DNA of 55,112 nt. Source: an uncultured Prevotella sp. Its GTDB lineage: Bacteria; Bacteroidota; Bacteroidia; Bacteroidales; Bacteroidaceae. This document shows positions 18,975 to 29,481 of this stretch, one piece after another. The stretch's first letter is position 1. Each line of letters begins with the position of its first letter. The translations under genes and the position numbers were made by a program. The stretch spans positions 1 through 55,112 of the forward strand of contig CAMJWJ010000003.1 of NCBI GenBank assembly GCA_946409435.1, written 5' to 3'. The notes under the pieces are model-generated. The model saw only the letters and a list, made by a program, of their open reading frames with translations. It made no database searches and was not told where the DNA came from.

Positions 18975-21752
18975 CTATTTCTGAATGCCAAAGTCTGCCT
19001 GCTGGGCCTCCACTTCCTTCAGCAGCCGGGCCTTTTCTTCCTCGGTCAGACGGGGCTGATGTCCAGGCTTCCCATCTTGGCCAAGGTGGCCTTCACGCTT
19101 CTGGCCTGCTATATCTTCGTTATTTCCATCACAGAAAAGACCGACATAGGGTACACTCTCTATTTCCAGTTCGGCAGGAGTAGGAGCGTGGGTGCCCGGG
19201 AACTGTACCTCTGCCCTGACACGTATCTTTCCTGCTGTTCGGGTAGAGCGGATAAGCACAGGAGCACTGCCCCATTCTACAGCACGGGGATTAGCATTGA
19301 TGGTGGCGTCACCGATGATGCAACCCTCGCCCTCGATGGTAAAACGGACATTCTCCTTAGCCAGACGGCGAACATGGCCGAGGTCATCGGTAACTTCGCA
19401 GACGACGACGATGAAGTCACTGCCGTCGGCAATGAGCTGTCTGCCCATCTCATCGGCACGTAGACGAAGCTTGGTGCTGCGGCGTGATGGCATACGCTCG
19501 TCTCGGCAGACTACCTTGCCTTGAACGATGCCCTCGGCTACCATCTTGACGGACTGCCAATTGCGATGGGTATAGCTATAGGTACGAGCTTCAAAGAAGT
19601 CCCAGGCATCTTTGAATACCACGGGTTGCGACGGAGCATGGGCAGCGGCACCGTCAGCGGCACCAAAGGGTGAGCCGTGGAGTACTGGCAATGTCCAGCA
19701 GTGCTCGCCGTCGTACATCGTCAGCCGTACGCTGTCACAGTTACTAAAGACAGTGACGTCTCGGTCGCTGAACTGCGTCATCTCGTGTGCTATCGTCACC
19801 ATGCCCTTTCCCGTAACCGACGTCTTTGTTGTCATGTTGCCCTGTTCTGTAGACGGCGACAGTGTCGCCGTAAACATCGCCAAGGAAGTCTTCGGCTGCC
19901 GAAAAGCATCATAGATGCCACCCCAGTAAGGGTCTGGGTGGTAGCCGCGTTGGTGGTCAAACGGGTGCCACTGACAACCTCCGATAAACTGCCCCGTGGT
20001 GCGGTACAGCTCGTCAGTGCTACGGAAGAGGGACATGGCCTGCGTGAGCATGGGCTTCTCACCCCACGAGCGGGAAGCACGGTTCAGGTTGTTGTGGGCA
20101 TACCAGTCGTCTACCAGTTCACCAAACTCACGGGTGAAGATACACTGACGGATGACGCCATCGCTCTTCCCCTGTTTGGCAGCTTCCTGCGACTTGAAGT
20201 CGTCGCCAGGCCAACCATAGACAACATCATAGTGCTCAGCCACTCCAGCCGAATGGACATCGGCAGCAGCCACAGGACGGTAGGGATAGGGATATTCCTC
20301 TCGGGTAATTTGCAGGGCTTGCAGGGCAAACTCCTCCGGATAGCGCGTCTCGTTGAGGATAGGTTCCCACATGAGCACACTGGGGTGGTTGCGGTCGCGG
20401 CGGATAATGCTACGCGTGTTCTGATGTACCTTCTCATCCCAGCCTTTGTCTTTGTTCCAGTATTGCCAGCCTGGGGTGGCAACAATGACAAAAAGGCCCA
20501 GTTCGTCGCAGGCATCCATGAACGACGGGTCCTGTGGATAGTGGGCAGTACGGATGATGGTGAAACCGGCATCACGCAGTCGCTTGGCATCACGCCACTG
20601 CTGAGAATTAGGCAGTGCATTACCCACGTAGGCAAAGTCCTGATGGCGGTTGGCTCCCACCAGTTGGTGGTATCGTTGACCGTTGAGGTAGAAACCTGGC
20701 TTGCGGCCTTGCGTATCGTCAGTGTTGACAAACTCAAAGGAACGAATGCCGATGCGGGTCATGCCACCGTCGAGCGGCAGCTTACCGTCCATGATGCGAG
20801 TGTATAAATGATAAAGGTACGGAGATTCAGGAGACCAAAGGTTAGGGTTCTTCACGATGAAGTGCTGGATGACGGTACGAGTCTCGCCAGGCTGGAGCTT
20901 CAGTTTGGTAGACTGCGGTTTGGCCCCCTGCTGTTTGGTAGACTGCGACATTGTCGCAGTGTACTGAACAACAACTCCCCCCTTAGTCAGCAACTCTGAC
21001 GGGGCTATGACGTTTTCAACAGTAATGGTACGTGGGCGGGTGTCGCTATTATGCACCTCGGTGTTGACGTAGACATCGGCACTTTTTTCGCTGATGTTGG
21101 CGTAGTGTACAAAGATACCACCACCAGCCACCTTGTTCTCTTCGACAGCGTCGGTGATGGCTACCTTCTGCTTGGCAATAAGCCACACATCACGGTAGAT
21201 GCCACCATGATAGGCAAAGTCCAGCGTCATCTGCTTCTTACCAGGAGGATAGGTCTTGTCGTCGCTGTTGTCGGCCTTGACAGCAATGACAATGTCGTTG
21301 CCAGCGGAACAGCCGAGTGCAGTAAGGTTGAGCGTGATGGGCAGGTAGCCTCCTTCGTGCTGTAAGGCCTCATGACCGTTGACGTAAATGGTCTGTCGGC
21401 CCATGATGGCCTCAAAATGCAGCGTGACGTCGCGGCCCATGCACTCCTTGGGCAGCGTGAAGTGTTTACGGTACCACGCCACACCTTGGTAGTTGCGGCA
21501 CCCGCTTGCTTCCGCAGGCATCAGCTGCACAGTGTGGGGCGTAGAGACGACTTCCCACGCCTGGTCGTTGTAGTCCTTAGCTTCAGCACCGTCAGCGTCG
21601 CCCAGATGGAATCGCCACCCATCATTGAAGTTCCACAATAGTCGTCCGCTGTTCTGCAAGGGAAAGAACCCTGCGACAGACTCAGCGCCCGATGCATATT
21701 GAATCATGTATATCAGAAGCCAACAAGTTGCAACAAGTCGTTTCATAGCCAT
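18975..21752 (-). CDS. glycoside hydrolase family 2 protein
   Basis: GVAWYRKHFTLPKE..., VGANRHQDFAYVGNALPNSQQWRDAKRLRDAGFTIIRTAHYPQDPSFMDACDELGLFVIVATPGW; upstream ORF extension lacks a credible signal peptide. Confidence 0.88.
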   Translation of the reverse strand: MAMKRLVATCWLLIYMIQYASGAESVAGFFPLQNSGRLLWNFNDGWRFHLGDADGAEAKDYNDQAWEVVSTPHTVQLMPAEASGCRNYQGVAWYRKHFTLPKECMGRDVTLHFEAIMGRQTIYVNGHEALQHEGGYLPITLNLTALGCSAGNDIVIAVKADNSDDKTYPPGKKQMTLDFAYHGGIYRDVWLIAKQKVAITDAVEENKVAGGGIFVHYANISEKSADVYVNTEVHNSDTRPRTITVENVIAPSELLTKGGVVVQYTATMSQSTKQQGAKPQSTKLKLQPGETRTVIQHFIVKNPNLWSPESPYLYHLYTRIMDGKLPLDGGMTRIGIRSFEFVNTDDTQGRKPGFYLNGQRYHQLVGANRHQDFAYVGNALPNSQQWRDAKRLRDAGFTIIRTAHYPQDPSFMDACDELGLFVIVATPGWQYWNKDKGWDEKVHQNTRSIIRRDRNHPSVLMWEPILNETRYPEEFALQALQITREEYPYPYRPVAAADVHSAGVAEHYDVVYGWPGDDFKSQEAAKQGKSDGVIRQCIFTREFGELVDDWYAHNNLNRASRSWGEKPMLTQAMSLFRSTDELYRTTGQFIGGCQWHPFDHQRGYHPDPYWGGIYDAFRQPKTSLAMFTATLSPSTEQGNMTTKTSVTGKGMVTIAHEMTQFSDRDVTVFSNCDSVRLTMYDGEHCWTLPVLHGSPFGAADGAAAHAPSQPVVFKDAWDFFEARTYSYTHRNWQSVKMVAEGIVQGKVVCRDERMPSRRSTKLRLRADEMGRQLIADGSDFIVVVCEVTDDLGHVRRLAKENVRFTIEGEGCIIGDATINANPRAVEWGSAPVLIRSTRTAGKIRVRAEVQFPGTHAPTPAELEIESVPYVGLFCDGNNEDIAGQKREGHLGQDGKPGHQPRLTEEEKARLLKEVEAQQADFGIQK
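19849..19875. repeat. 27-bp palindrome, family member P2
   Basis: GTAGACGGCGACA-G-TGTCGCCGTAAAC inside GH2 gene. Confidence 0.75.
20938..20964. repeat. 27-bp palindrome, family member P1
   Basis: GTAGACTGCGACA-T-TGTCGCAGTGTAC inside GH2 gene; half-copy TTTGGTAGACTGCG 30 bp upstream. Confidence 0.75.
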
Positions 21753-21826
21753 TGTCATTGAGGGTTGTGTTTTACTGCCATTGTCACTGAGGATTGTTTC
21801 GTTGCCATTGTCACTGAGGATTGTTG
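21748..21826. repeat. imperfect 27-29 bp tandem triplication at the esterase/GH2 gene junction
   Basis: GCCATTGTCAxTGAGGxTTGT three times. Confidence 0.8.
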
Positions 21827-23274
21827 TAGTCCCCCTTGCCTTGTGTCTGGGCAGGCAGTATGTCCCAGTCGTCGGTACGGAAGGAACTGACTGGCAGCCC
21901 GTCGTGCATGAGGTCGCCTTCCACCCAGTCCTTGAAGGCATAGCGCACAGCGACAGGAGCCTTCACTTGATCGCAAACGACGTAGACGCGGTTGCGTGAC
22001 ACCCACACCTTCGTGGCAGGATGGAACACACGGTCGCTGCCAGCCACCTCAAAGTTTGGTGACGTGGTGCCATGCTCAAAGTATACCCACTCCTTAGAGC
22101 GGTCGAATGCAATGACGGCCGTATCGTTCAGGAATGTGACATCCTTGTAGACAGCAAAGTCTGGCAGTCCCTTTACATCGTAGGTATTGCCAAGAGCCAG
22201 CAGTGCCAATCGCTCACCGGCCTGTCGTTTCTTACGTGGATGGATGCCGTATTCCAGTCCTGCATCCATCAGCACCGCCATTCGACAGTTAGGAATCATC
22301 GTCTCCGCCTTGGCTTGTTGCTCACGGAGCAGCTGGCTGTCTTTCCACCCGATGAGGGAGTAGTCGTAGGGTGCTATCTGACAATAGTAGAAAGGGAAGT
22401 CACCCTGCTTCCAGTCGTTGCGCCAGCCCTCCACCATTGTCTTCATCAGTGGGGCGTAATAGTCATAGCGTGGGATGTTATCCTCGCCCTGATACCAGAT
22501 GGCACCACGCATGGTATAGCCGACAAGCGGTTTTAGCTGACCGTTATAGAGTGCCGTGGGACAGCGCTGCTGCAGCTTCTTCACGTCATCTTCCGTCACG
22601 TGCTGCCTAACCCTTGGGAAGGCCTTGAGCCAGTCGGCCTTCATCCATGCCTCACAGGCCGAGCCGCCCCACGATGTGACGACAAGCCCTATCGGCACGT
22701 TGAGCGTCTGGCGCAGGGCACGACCAAAGTAGTAGGCTGTGGCCGAGAAGTCACGCACCGAGGCACTGTTGGCCTCATCCCAGTGTCCCGTAACGTCGTC
22801 GACGGGCGTCAGCGACGCATGTCGCTTGACGGTAAACAGTCGCAGGTTGGCATCCTTGCATCGTAGCAGCTCTTCCGTCGTACCCTCGACGGGTTGCTGC
22901 TTAAAGCCTTTCATCTGCATCTCCATGTTCGACTGTCCGCTGCATATCCACACCTCTCCGATGAGTATGTTGTGCAGCTCGAGCATTTCCTCTCCGTCAC
23001 TGAAAGAGATGTAATAAGGACCACCGGCTGCAGGTGTTTTCACTTTCAGTTCAAACCTTCCTTTCTTGTCAACCTTTGCCAGATACTCATTGTTATCCCA
23101 TGAAGTGATGACGATGACGCCCTTTTTCCCAGCATCGGTCCATCCCCATAGGTTACAGTCAGACTGCTGTTGCAGCACCATGTTGTGGTCAAAGAACTTG
23201 GGCAGCGTAACCTTGGCCTGTGTCTTGGCGATGAAACCGCAAAGAAGACATATCGCGCAGATGATTTTCTTCAT
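21811..23274 (-). CDS. sialate O-acetylesterase-like SGNH hydrolase
   Basis: signal peptide; LPKFFDHNMVLQQQ..., IGEVWICSGQSNMEMQM, VTSWGGSACEAWM, GAIWYQGEDN. Confidence 0.9.
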   Translation of the reverse strand: MKKIICAICLLCGFIAKTQAKVTLPKFFDHNMVLQQQSDCNLWGWTDAGKKGVIVITSWDNNEYLAKVDKKGRFELKVKTPAAGGPYYISFSDGEEMLELHNILIGEVWICSGQSNMEMQMKGFKQQPVEGTTEELLRCKDANLRLFTVKRHASLTPVDDVTGHWDEANSASVRDFSATAYYFGRALRQTLNVPIGLVVTSWGGSACEAWMKADWLKAFPRVRQHVTEDDVKKLQQRCPTALYNGQLKPLVGYTMRGAIWYQGEDNIPRYDYYAPLMKTMVEGWRNDWKQGDFPFYYCQIAPYDYSLIGWKDSQLLREQQAKAETMIPNCRMAVLMDAGLEYGIHPRKKRQAGERLALLALGNTYDVKGLPDFAVYKDVTFLNDTAVIAFDRSKEWVYFEHGTTSPNFEVAGSDRVFHPATKVWVSRNRVYVVCDQVKAPVAVRYAFKDWVEGDLMHDGLPVSSFRTDDWDILPAQTQGKGDYNNPQ

Positions 23275-23349
23275 TTCTTTTGTGACTCGTTATGATGCGT
23301 GGTAAACTCGTTAGTTTGAAACACTTGTTTACATTCCCGTTCGTTCCGG

Positions 23350-26300
23350 TTATTTTGCTATCGTGATGACAGGCTGGGCGAGCAGGCCGGCGGGCAGCAG
23401 CTGGTCGCCCTTGGCACGATAGTTGGCGTTAGTCCATATACCGTTGTAGGGTGCCTTGCCGCTATCGGCACCGCGCAGTGCGTTGTGCCATGTGTTGACC
23501 ACCTCTATCTCGATGGTGTTCTTGCCTTTCTTGATGGCATTTGTAATCTCCAGTTCGTAGGGTGCAGTCCAGACGATGCCGCAGTCCTTGCCGTTAATCC
23601 ATACGTGTGCGATGTCCTTTACGTCAGGGAATGATATCCAGGCACGACCAGTGACCTTCTTTTTCTGTTTGAAGACGGTGCTGTAGCGGGCGTGGCCGCT
23701 GAAGTAGCGTACTCGGTCGTCGGCATGCTGGCTCCAGTCGAAGAGCTGCTGGCCTTTGATTGTGACGCCACTCTCCTTGAAGGTGACAGTCCACGGATTG
23801 ACCATAGTCTCTTCCAATGAAACACTCACTTTCTGCTGTGCAGGCATGCTGTTTGCATACGGGAAATTCTCTGACTCAGCGAAGATGACAAAGCAGGAAC
23901 CGTAGGCAGGCAGTGTCAGCTGTCCATTGTAAGTCAGGTACTCGTTAGTCACGGGGTTATAAATGGCAGCCTTTTGTCTGTTGGCTCGGAACTGCGGTGT
24001 AAAAGTCTGAGGCTTATCCGTCTGGTTGGCCAGGAAGTAGATGTCTTTCTCGCTCGTCGTACGGTGGGTATAGGCAATACCCTCGGGCAGTTCTGCGTCT
24101 CGGCCTACTCCCGACAGCACGTCGTAGTTATATGGCTGTGTGATGATTTGCACGCCTTGCTGCTGCAGCTGGTTGATGCGTGCCTTCAGCTCGGGTGAAA
24201 TCAGGGTGCCGGTAGGAATGACCAGCGTGTGGCAGTTGAATGACTGTGTGAGCAGGGCATCCTTGTTCATCGAGTCGAACTGATAGCCGTGCAGTGGGTT
24301 GATCCAGTTCTTCATGTCGAGTATGCCTGCGCTGTGGTTCACGCCGACAGGCGATTCCTCCATCGGTTGCCCCACATTAGCCAAGCGCTGTCTTTCCGAG
24401 GCTACGCGTTCTGCTCCAAACATGCCTGGCAGCATTTTCACCAGTTTGTCGGGAGTCAATGCCCGTCTTGGGAAGTCCTCTCCGGTATATACTGCAATGT
24501 CGGTCACGGGTCTTCCCTCTTGTAACAGTTTCTGGCAACGTGTGACATAGTCGACAAAGGCCTTTGCCTCGGGGTACCATGTCTGGTCGCGCTGGAAGAA
24601 CAGTCCTATGCCGTCAAGCGTCATGCCAGGCTTCTTGTCAAGCCATGGGTTATGCGTGTTAACGTGGAAGAAGAGGCGGTTCATGCCCAGTGCGAAGTTA
24701 CGGTCCAGCAGCGGCTTGACGCTGGCCGGTGTCTCATCCCATGTGCCTCGCACCTCGGTAAATCCTTCAGCCTGGACAATATTCTTGCCATAGGCATGAG
24801 CAGCGCTGATGGCATCAAGCATGTCATTCGGTTTGTCGTGAGTGGGCGAGTTAAGCCAGAATTCACCCATGGGCATGTCGGCAAACTGGAAGTGCTGCAT
24901 GCCGTCGCTCAGCATGGTTGGTGCAACGTTCTCACAGCTCAGCTGTACTCCGTACTGACGTGCACAGTCGCGCAGCGTCATGAAGAACCGCTCCTGCAGC
25001 AGCTCGTTGATGGTCAGCCTCACGTCGCCCAACAGTATGTCAGCATCGGCAATGGGTACACCGATCATGATGGGTAGCACATCAAGGATGTCGTAGCCGC
25101 GGCGTCTGATAAACTCTTCGGCAAAGTTGTCAGTCCAGTTCTGGCTGCCACACTCCCATGAATCGACATGGAGATACTTGACCACCTCGTGGTGCGGTCG
25201 CATCATGAATTGTCGGAACCAGCCATCGACCTGTTTCCTCACGGCGTTGCTCGACAGCTTGTCGCACTCCAGTCCCTTGGCGCCGCCAGCTGTAGCGTTG
25301 GTCTGTCCGGTGGTGGTATAGCCTATACGCACGACACGGTATGTTCCCCCGATGAGGTACATATCTACGTCGTCGCCTTCCACATTGCAGCGCACCAGGT
25401 CTTCTGCGTATATGAGGTCCTTGTGCCTTATGTCACTCTCCTGCGTGTTGGGAGCTATGCGCCACGCATATCCAGCCTTTCCTTCCCAGTTGTCAACGAG
25501 CGGCAGTGTACCTAACAGAATGTTCTTCACCCTCAGCACGGGTTTCCATTTGGCTGCATCCAGGTCCTCTGCACCAGGCTCGGTGCCCTCTGGAGTCCAC
25601 TCGAAGCGGAAGAAGCGAGCCTTTGTCGGTGGTATGCTGAACGTCGTGTTGACGCCACCGTTCTGCCATCCCTGTCGTGGCGGTGTCAGCTGTTTCACCT
25701 CATAGAACACGATACCGTCGTCGCTGGCCTTGACGTTCAGCCGCTGGCATTGGATGTTGTTGCCCGACGGCTCTATCTCTAAATGGAACACCAGCGTGGG
25801 GCGCTGCAGGTCGTATTGAATCCAGCAGGCCTTGTCGGCACAGAACACCCCCTTGTCGTTCACCGTCACTTCCTGCGAGTAGGTAGTCCTCTCCCTGTCC
25901 TTCAGCGAGTAGGCTGTCTTCAGGGCAGCACCTCTCATGGCAAAGAGTTCGGGATTCTGGTCGCTCACAGGATAAGCGTATGTTGCAATGTCCCTATAGA
26001 ATCCAGCGTTATGCTGTGGCTTAGGCATCGTGAAGTGGTGCTGTCCTCCGCGTACTATCGTGTCGCAGTAGACGATTTTCTTCATCGACTCCTCAGGGGT
26101 GATCCACGGTCCGCCGGCCAGTGCAAAGCCGTCACTGAGGTGAATACCCATCTCCAGTCCCAGCTCGCTGGCCTGTTGGAAGGAGTAGTCAACCAGTTTC
26201 CAGAAGTTGTCGCTCATGGCATTGGCCTGTCCGTTGTACTCCGGCTTGTCCTGTGAACCTCGGATAGGCATCAGATAGCATCCGCCCAGTCCTACATCCT

Positions 26301-26445
26301 TCATGGCTTTCAGGTCGGCCTTGATGCCTTCCTCGCTCACTGTTCCGTACATCCAGTACCAGAATGTCCATGGCTTTGTGGTGTCGGCAATGGCCCACTG
26401 CCAGCTGCCAACAGCTAATAGCAATAATACAGTTAGTCGTCTCAT
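23350..26445 (-). CDS. GH106-like (alpha-L-rhamnosidase family) glycoside hydrolase
   Basis: KPWTFWYWMYGTVSEEGIKADLKAMKDVGLGGCYLMPI, LSDGFALAGGPWITPEESMKKIVY, C-terminal galactose-binding-like domain; start set at MRRLTVLLLLAVG. Confidence 0.82.
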   Translation of the reverse strand: MRRLTVLLLLAVGSWQWAIADTTKPWTFWYWMYGTVSEEGIKADLKAMKDVGLGGCYLMPIRGSQDKPEYNGQANAMSDNFWKLVDYSFQQASELGLEMGIHLSDGFALAGGPWITPEESMKKIVYCDTIVRGGQHHFTMPKPQHNAGFYRDIATYAYPVSDQNPELFAMRGAALKTAYSLKDRERTTYSQEVTVNDKGVFCADKACWIQYDLQRPTLVFHLEIEPSGNNIQCQRLNVKASDDGIVFYEVKQLTPPRQGWQNGGVNTTFSIPPTKARFFRFEWTPEGTEPGAEDLDAAKWKPVLRVKNILLGTLPLVDNWEGKAGYAWRIAPNTQESDIRHKDLIYAEDLVRCNVEGDDVDMYLIGGTYRVVRIGYTTTGQTNATAGGAKGLECDKLSSNAVRKQVDGWFRQFMMRPHHEVVKYLHVDSWECGSQNWTDNFAEEFIRRRGYDILDVLPIMIGVPIADADILLGDVRLTINELLQERFFMTLRDCARQYGVQLSCENVAPTMLSDGMQHFQFADMPMGEFWLNSPTHDKPNDMLDAISAAHAYGKNIVQAEGFTEVRGTWDETPASVKPLLDRNFALGMNRLFFHVNTHNPWLDKKPGMTLDGIGLFFQRDQTWYPEAKAFVDYVTRCQKLLQEGRPVTDIAVYTGEDFPRRALTPDKLVKMLPGMFGAERVASERQRLANVGQPMEESPVGVNHSAGILDMKNWINPLHGYQFDSMNKDALLTQSFNCHTLVIPTGTLISPELKARINQLQQQGVQIITQPYNYDVLSGVGRDAELPEGIAYTHRTTSEKDIYFLANQTDKPQTFTPQFRANRQKAAIYNPVTNEYLTYNGQLTLPAYGSCFVIFAESENFPYANSMPAQQKVSVSLEETMVNPWTVTFKESGVTIKGQQLFDWSQHADDRVRYFSGHARYSTVFKQKKKVTGRAWISFPDVKDIAHVWINGKDCGIVWTAPYELEITNAIKKGKNTIEIEVVNTWHNALRGADSGKAPYNGIWTNANYRAKGDQLLPAGLLAQPVITIAK

Positions 26446-26473
26446 ATCTTTACTTTTTTTAATTGTTAATAAT

Positions 26474-29317
26474 TCATTCAAAACGCAGGACAGCCCCGAT
26501 GCTGTCTTGGCCTTTCGCCCAATAGGGCTGAGCCGAAGGCCCATTGAGGTCGGTGGTGTTTACCTTGTTGCGTACGGCGGGTATAGCCGTTAGCAGGGCG
26601 ATGCCTGTCTGGGGCAGGGTGTAGAGGATGTGGTCACGGCCGTCACGCGGCGTATAGATACCCACATAGCTGTCGGGCTGCAGGATACCGATCTTTCCCT
26701 CCTTCACTGCCAACTGCATCCATGTGATGCTGGCAAAGTAGCCCTTGAACTCAGGGTACTCGAACGTCTCTCCCGGGACGGGGTCGTTGTAGTCGGTCTG
26801 CCAGTAGCCATACTGTGCACCTTGCAGGCGGTTCTGCCAGACGCGGTATGGTCCGCAACCCACCCACTGCTTGTTCTTCACCTCCTGTTCGGGGAAGTCA
26901 AAACAGATGCCTAACAGGTCTACCACGCCGTTGAAGGTATAGTCGGCCTTCATGCTCACCGCTCCGTCTTGCCGGAAAGTCCACGTCACCGTGTTCAGCG
27001 AACCGTGTCGGTAGTGGGCCTTCAGCACGCCGTGGCTGTATTCAAACCCGGCAAACTGCCCTTGTTCGGCATATTCCGTGTAGTCTGTCTTCTTCTGGAA
27101 AGCCTCTTTGTCGTCATGGTTGTAGAACCCGTCTTGCGAGCGGTCGCTGCGCTTGGCAGCCACCAGTCGCGGACCGTTGCCCAAGGGCAGCGTACGCCCG
27201 TCGACCTTGACTTCTATCAGCCGGCCGTTCTCCTTGGTGAAGAAATACACCCTGCCAGCCGATTCCACCGTGAGGTGGGTGTCCGACTCTGTTACCTCTG
27301 TGTGCTCGTCGGTAGTGAGCGCTGTGGATTCCGTCTGCTCCAAAAGCCATCTCCACGTGTAGACTTCCTCGCCCTGCGGGTTGGTTGCCTCGACCTGTAG
27401 CACTTGCCCTTGACCCTTCGGCATCTCTATGGTGGTCGTGGCAAAGGGCTTCACGCTGCCGGTGCTGAGCACGCCCTGACTCACGGTGGTGACATCCGTC
27501 TTGCCATAGTCGGGCATCTTCAGGTATTTATAGGTCAGCCTGCAGTCCTTCAGGTCAGTGAAGTTATAGCAGTTGCTTACCACCAGTTGTCCTTCTCTCA
27601 TTTCCACCTGTATAGGACTCCACACCTCGCGGATGGTATAGAACGATCCCTCCTTCTCCATGTGTGGGCCGACGATGCCGTCAGCGCCGAAGTTGCCCAT
27701 GCAGTCGATGATGTTGTTCATGTCGGTACGTACCACGCCCTGGTCCATCAGGTCCCAAAGGAAACCGCCGGCACAGCGAGGATTCGACATCATCAGCTCC
27801 CAGTAGTCCTTCAGTCCGGCACCATGTCCGCCGTCGTAAAGCCCGTGCAGGAACTCGGTGGGCATGAAGATCTCCTTCTGCCGCATATATTCCGATGTCT
27901 CGCCCCACGAGCGGTAGTGCTTGGTCTCGAAACCGTTACGGTTGGCCCACGGATAGAGCACCACGCGGTGCTGCGGGTCGAACCGGTGGAAGACAGGTTC
28001 CAGCTCGTCGTTGAAACCGCCTTCGTTGCCGTTGCTCCAGAAGATGATGCTGGGGTGGTTGACGTCACGCGTCACCATCTCCTCTACGATCTGGCTTCCG
28101 ATGATGGTGCCGTGCGCGTTGTGCCATCCGGGCTGCTCGCACTCGACGTAGAGGCCCAGCGAGTCGCAAGCGTCAAGGAATTCCGGGTCGGCAGGATAGT
28201 GGGACAGCCGTACGGCGTTCATGTTCATCGACTTGATGAGCCGCACGTCTTCTATGTTTTTCTCCTTGCTGAGTGTGCGCCCCGTCTCCGGACGGAAGGA
28301 GTGGCGGTTGACGCCTTTCATGATGACCTTCTGTCCGTTGACGAACACCCCGTCGTCCTTGCAGCCGTAGAAAGATGAAGAGGGATGATGGCTGAGGGAT
28401 GATGGCTGAGGATAGCTGTGGCGGTACTCAATGGTACGGAAACCGAAGCGCTGGCGCTCGACGTGGAGGCTGTGGCCGGCGGCATCCTTCAGCGTGAAGA
28501 CTGCTGTGTAGAGGTTGGGCTGTTCGGCGTTCCACGGTTTGATGTCGCGGGCGAGGAAGTCTACCTTCGCGCCGTCGCTGCTGACGGGGTTGGCGAGGCT
28601 GGAGGCCACCCTTTTGCCGTTGGCGTCGACGATGTCGACGCTTACCGAACAGCCTGGCATGGCACGGTTCAGGAAGACGTCGGCCATGAAGCGGCCGTCG
28701 CCCTTTGCATCAATGGCTACGCGCTGGATGTTCTGCGCCGGCTTAGCCACGATGAATACTGGGCGCCAGATGCCGCCGAAGTTCCAGTAGTCGGCCCTTC
28801 TTTCGGCCAGATTGACCTGCGGTATGGTGCTCTCCTTGAGGACCTCCACCTCGAGGCGGTTTTTCTTCTTTCCAAAGTACACGCGGTCGCTGACGTCGAT
28901 GGTATGCCGTGTGAAACCTCCCTGATAGGTGCCGTTGCCAGCCTTGCGGCCGTTGATCTGGACGCGTATCTCGGTGAAGGCAGCCTCGAACACCAGCAGT
29001 ATCTGCCGCCCCTGCCACTCCTGCGGCAGCGTGAATTCCGTCTTGTATCGGCCTTGCTCGTCGGCAATACCCTCGGGCGTTGCCTTGCCGTAGAATCGCA
29101 TGCCGTACTGGTAGGTGCCGAACCCCTGCAGTTCCCAGCACGAGGGCACGCCTATCTTGGTCCACTTGCCCGCTCCCCGTCCGTCGGTGCAGTAGAAGTC
29201 CCACTCCACCGTGTCGTCGCATCCGTGTCCGCTCAGGTACTGCCGTGCCGTCTCTTGTGCTCCTGTGTGGCTGAGGGCCAGCAGGCAGCTGGTCAGTGAT
29301 AGTATGAATCGTCTCAT
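26474..29317 (-). CDS. glycoside hydrolase family 2 (beta-galactosidase-like)
   Basis: VPSCWELQGFGTYQYG, MKGVNRHSFRPETGRTLSKEKNIEDVRLIKSMNMNAVRLSHYPADPEFLDACDSLGLYVECE, GFLWDLMDQGVVRTD; start set at MRRFILSLTSCLL. Confidence 0.9.
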   Translation of the reverse strand: MRRFILSLTSCLLALSHTGAQETARQYLSGHGCDDTVEWDFYCTDGRGAGKWTKIGVPSCWELQGFGTYQYGMRFYGKATPEGIADEQGRYKTEFTLPQEWQGRQILLVFEAAFTEIRVQINGRKAGNGTYQGGFTRHTIDVSDRVYFGKKKNRLEVEVLKESTIPQVNLAERRADYWNFGGIWRPVFIVAKPAQNIQRVAIDAKGDGRFMADVFLNRAMPGCSVSVDIVDANGKRVASSLANPVSSDGAKVDFLARDIKPWNAEQPNLYTAVFTLKDAAGHSLHVERQRFGFRTIEYRHSYPQPSSLSHHPSSSFYGCKDDGVFVNGQKVIMKGVNRHSFRPETGRTLSKEKNIEDVRLIKSMNMNAVRLSHYPADPEFLDACDSLGLYVECEQPGWHNAHGTIIGSQIVEEMVTRDVNHPSIIFWSNGNEGGFNDELEPVFHRFDPQHRVVLYPWANRNGFETKHYRSWGETSEYMRQKEIFMPTEFLHGLYDGGHGAGLKDYWELMMSNPRCAGGFLWDLMDQGVVRTDMNNIIDCMGNFGADGIVGPHMEKEGSFYTIREVWSPIQVEMREGQLVVSNCYNFTDLKDCRLTYKYLKMPDYGKTDVTTVSQGVLSTGSVKPFATTTIEMPKGQGQVLQVEATNPQGEEVYTWRWLLEQTESTALTTDEHTEVTESDTHLTVESAGRVYFFTKENGRLIEVKVDGRTLPLGNGPRLVAAKRSDRSQDGFYNHDDKEAFQKKTDYTEYAEQGQFAGFEYSHGVLKAHYRHGSLNTVTWTFRQDGAVSMKADYTFNGVVDLLGICFDFPEQEVKNKQWVGCGPYRVWQNRLQGAQYGYWQTDYNDPVPGETFEYPEFKGYFASITWMQLAVKEGKIGILQPDSYVGIYTPRDGRDHILYTLPQTGIALLTAIPAVRNKVNTTDLNGPSAQPYWAKGQDSIGAVLRFE

Positions 29318-29481
29318 AAAACAACAATGTAGTTTTCTCCTATATAGGAGACGGACCACACAGCGGAATGTCATCAATCCGTGATTGCTTTCGCCAGCAT
29401 TGTGAGCTACAGCTTGTAGCGGTGACGGGCAGAAGGGGTGGTGCGAGAGGCTGGTGACTGTTGTGGCCCATACATAAAAAG

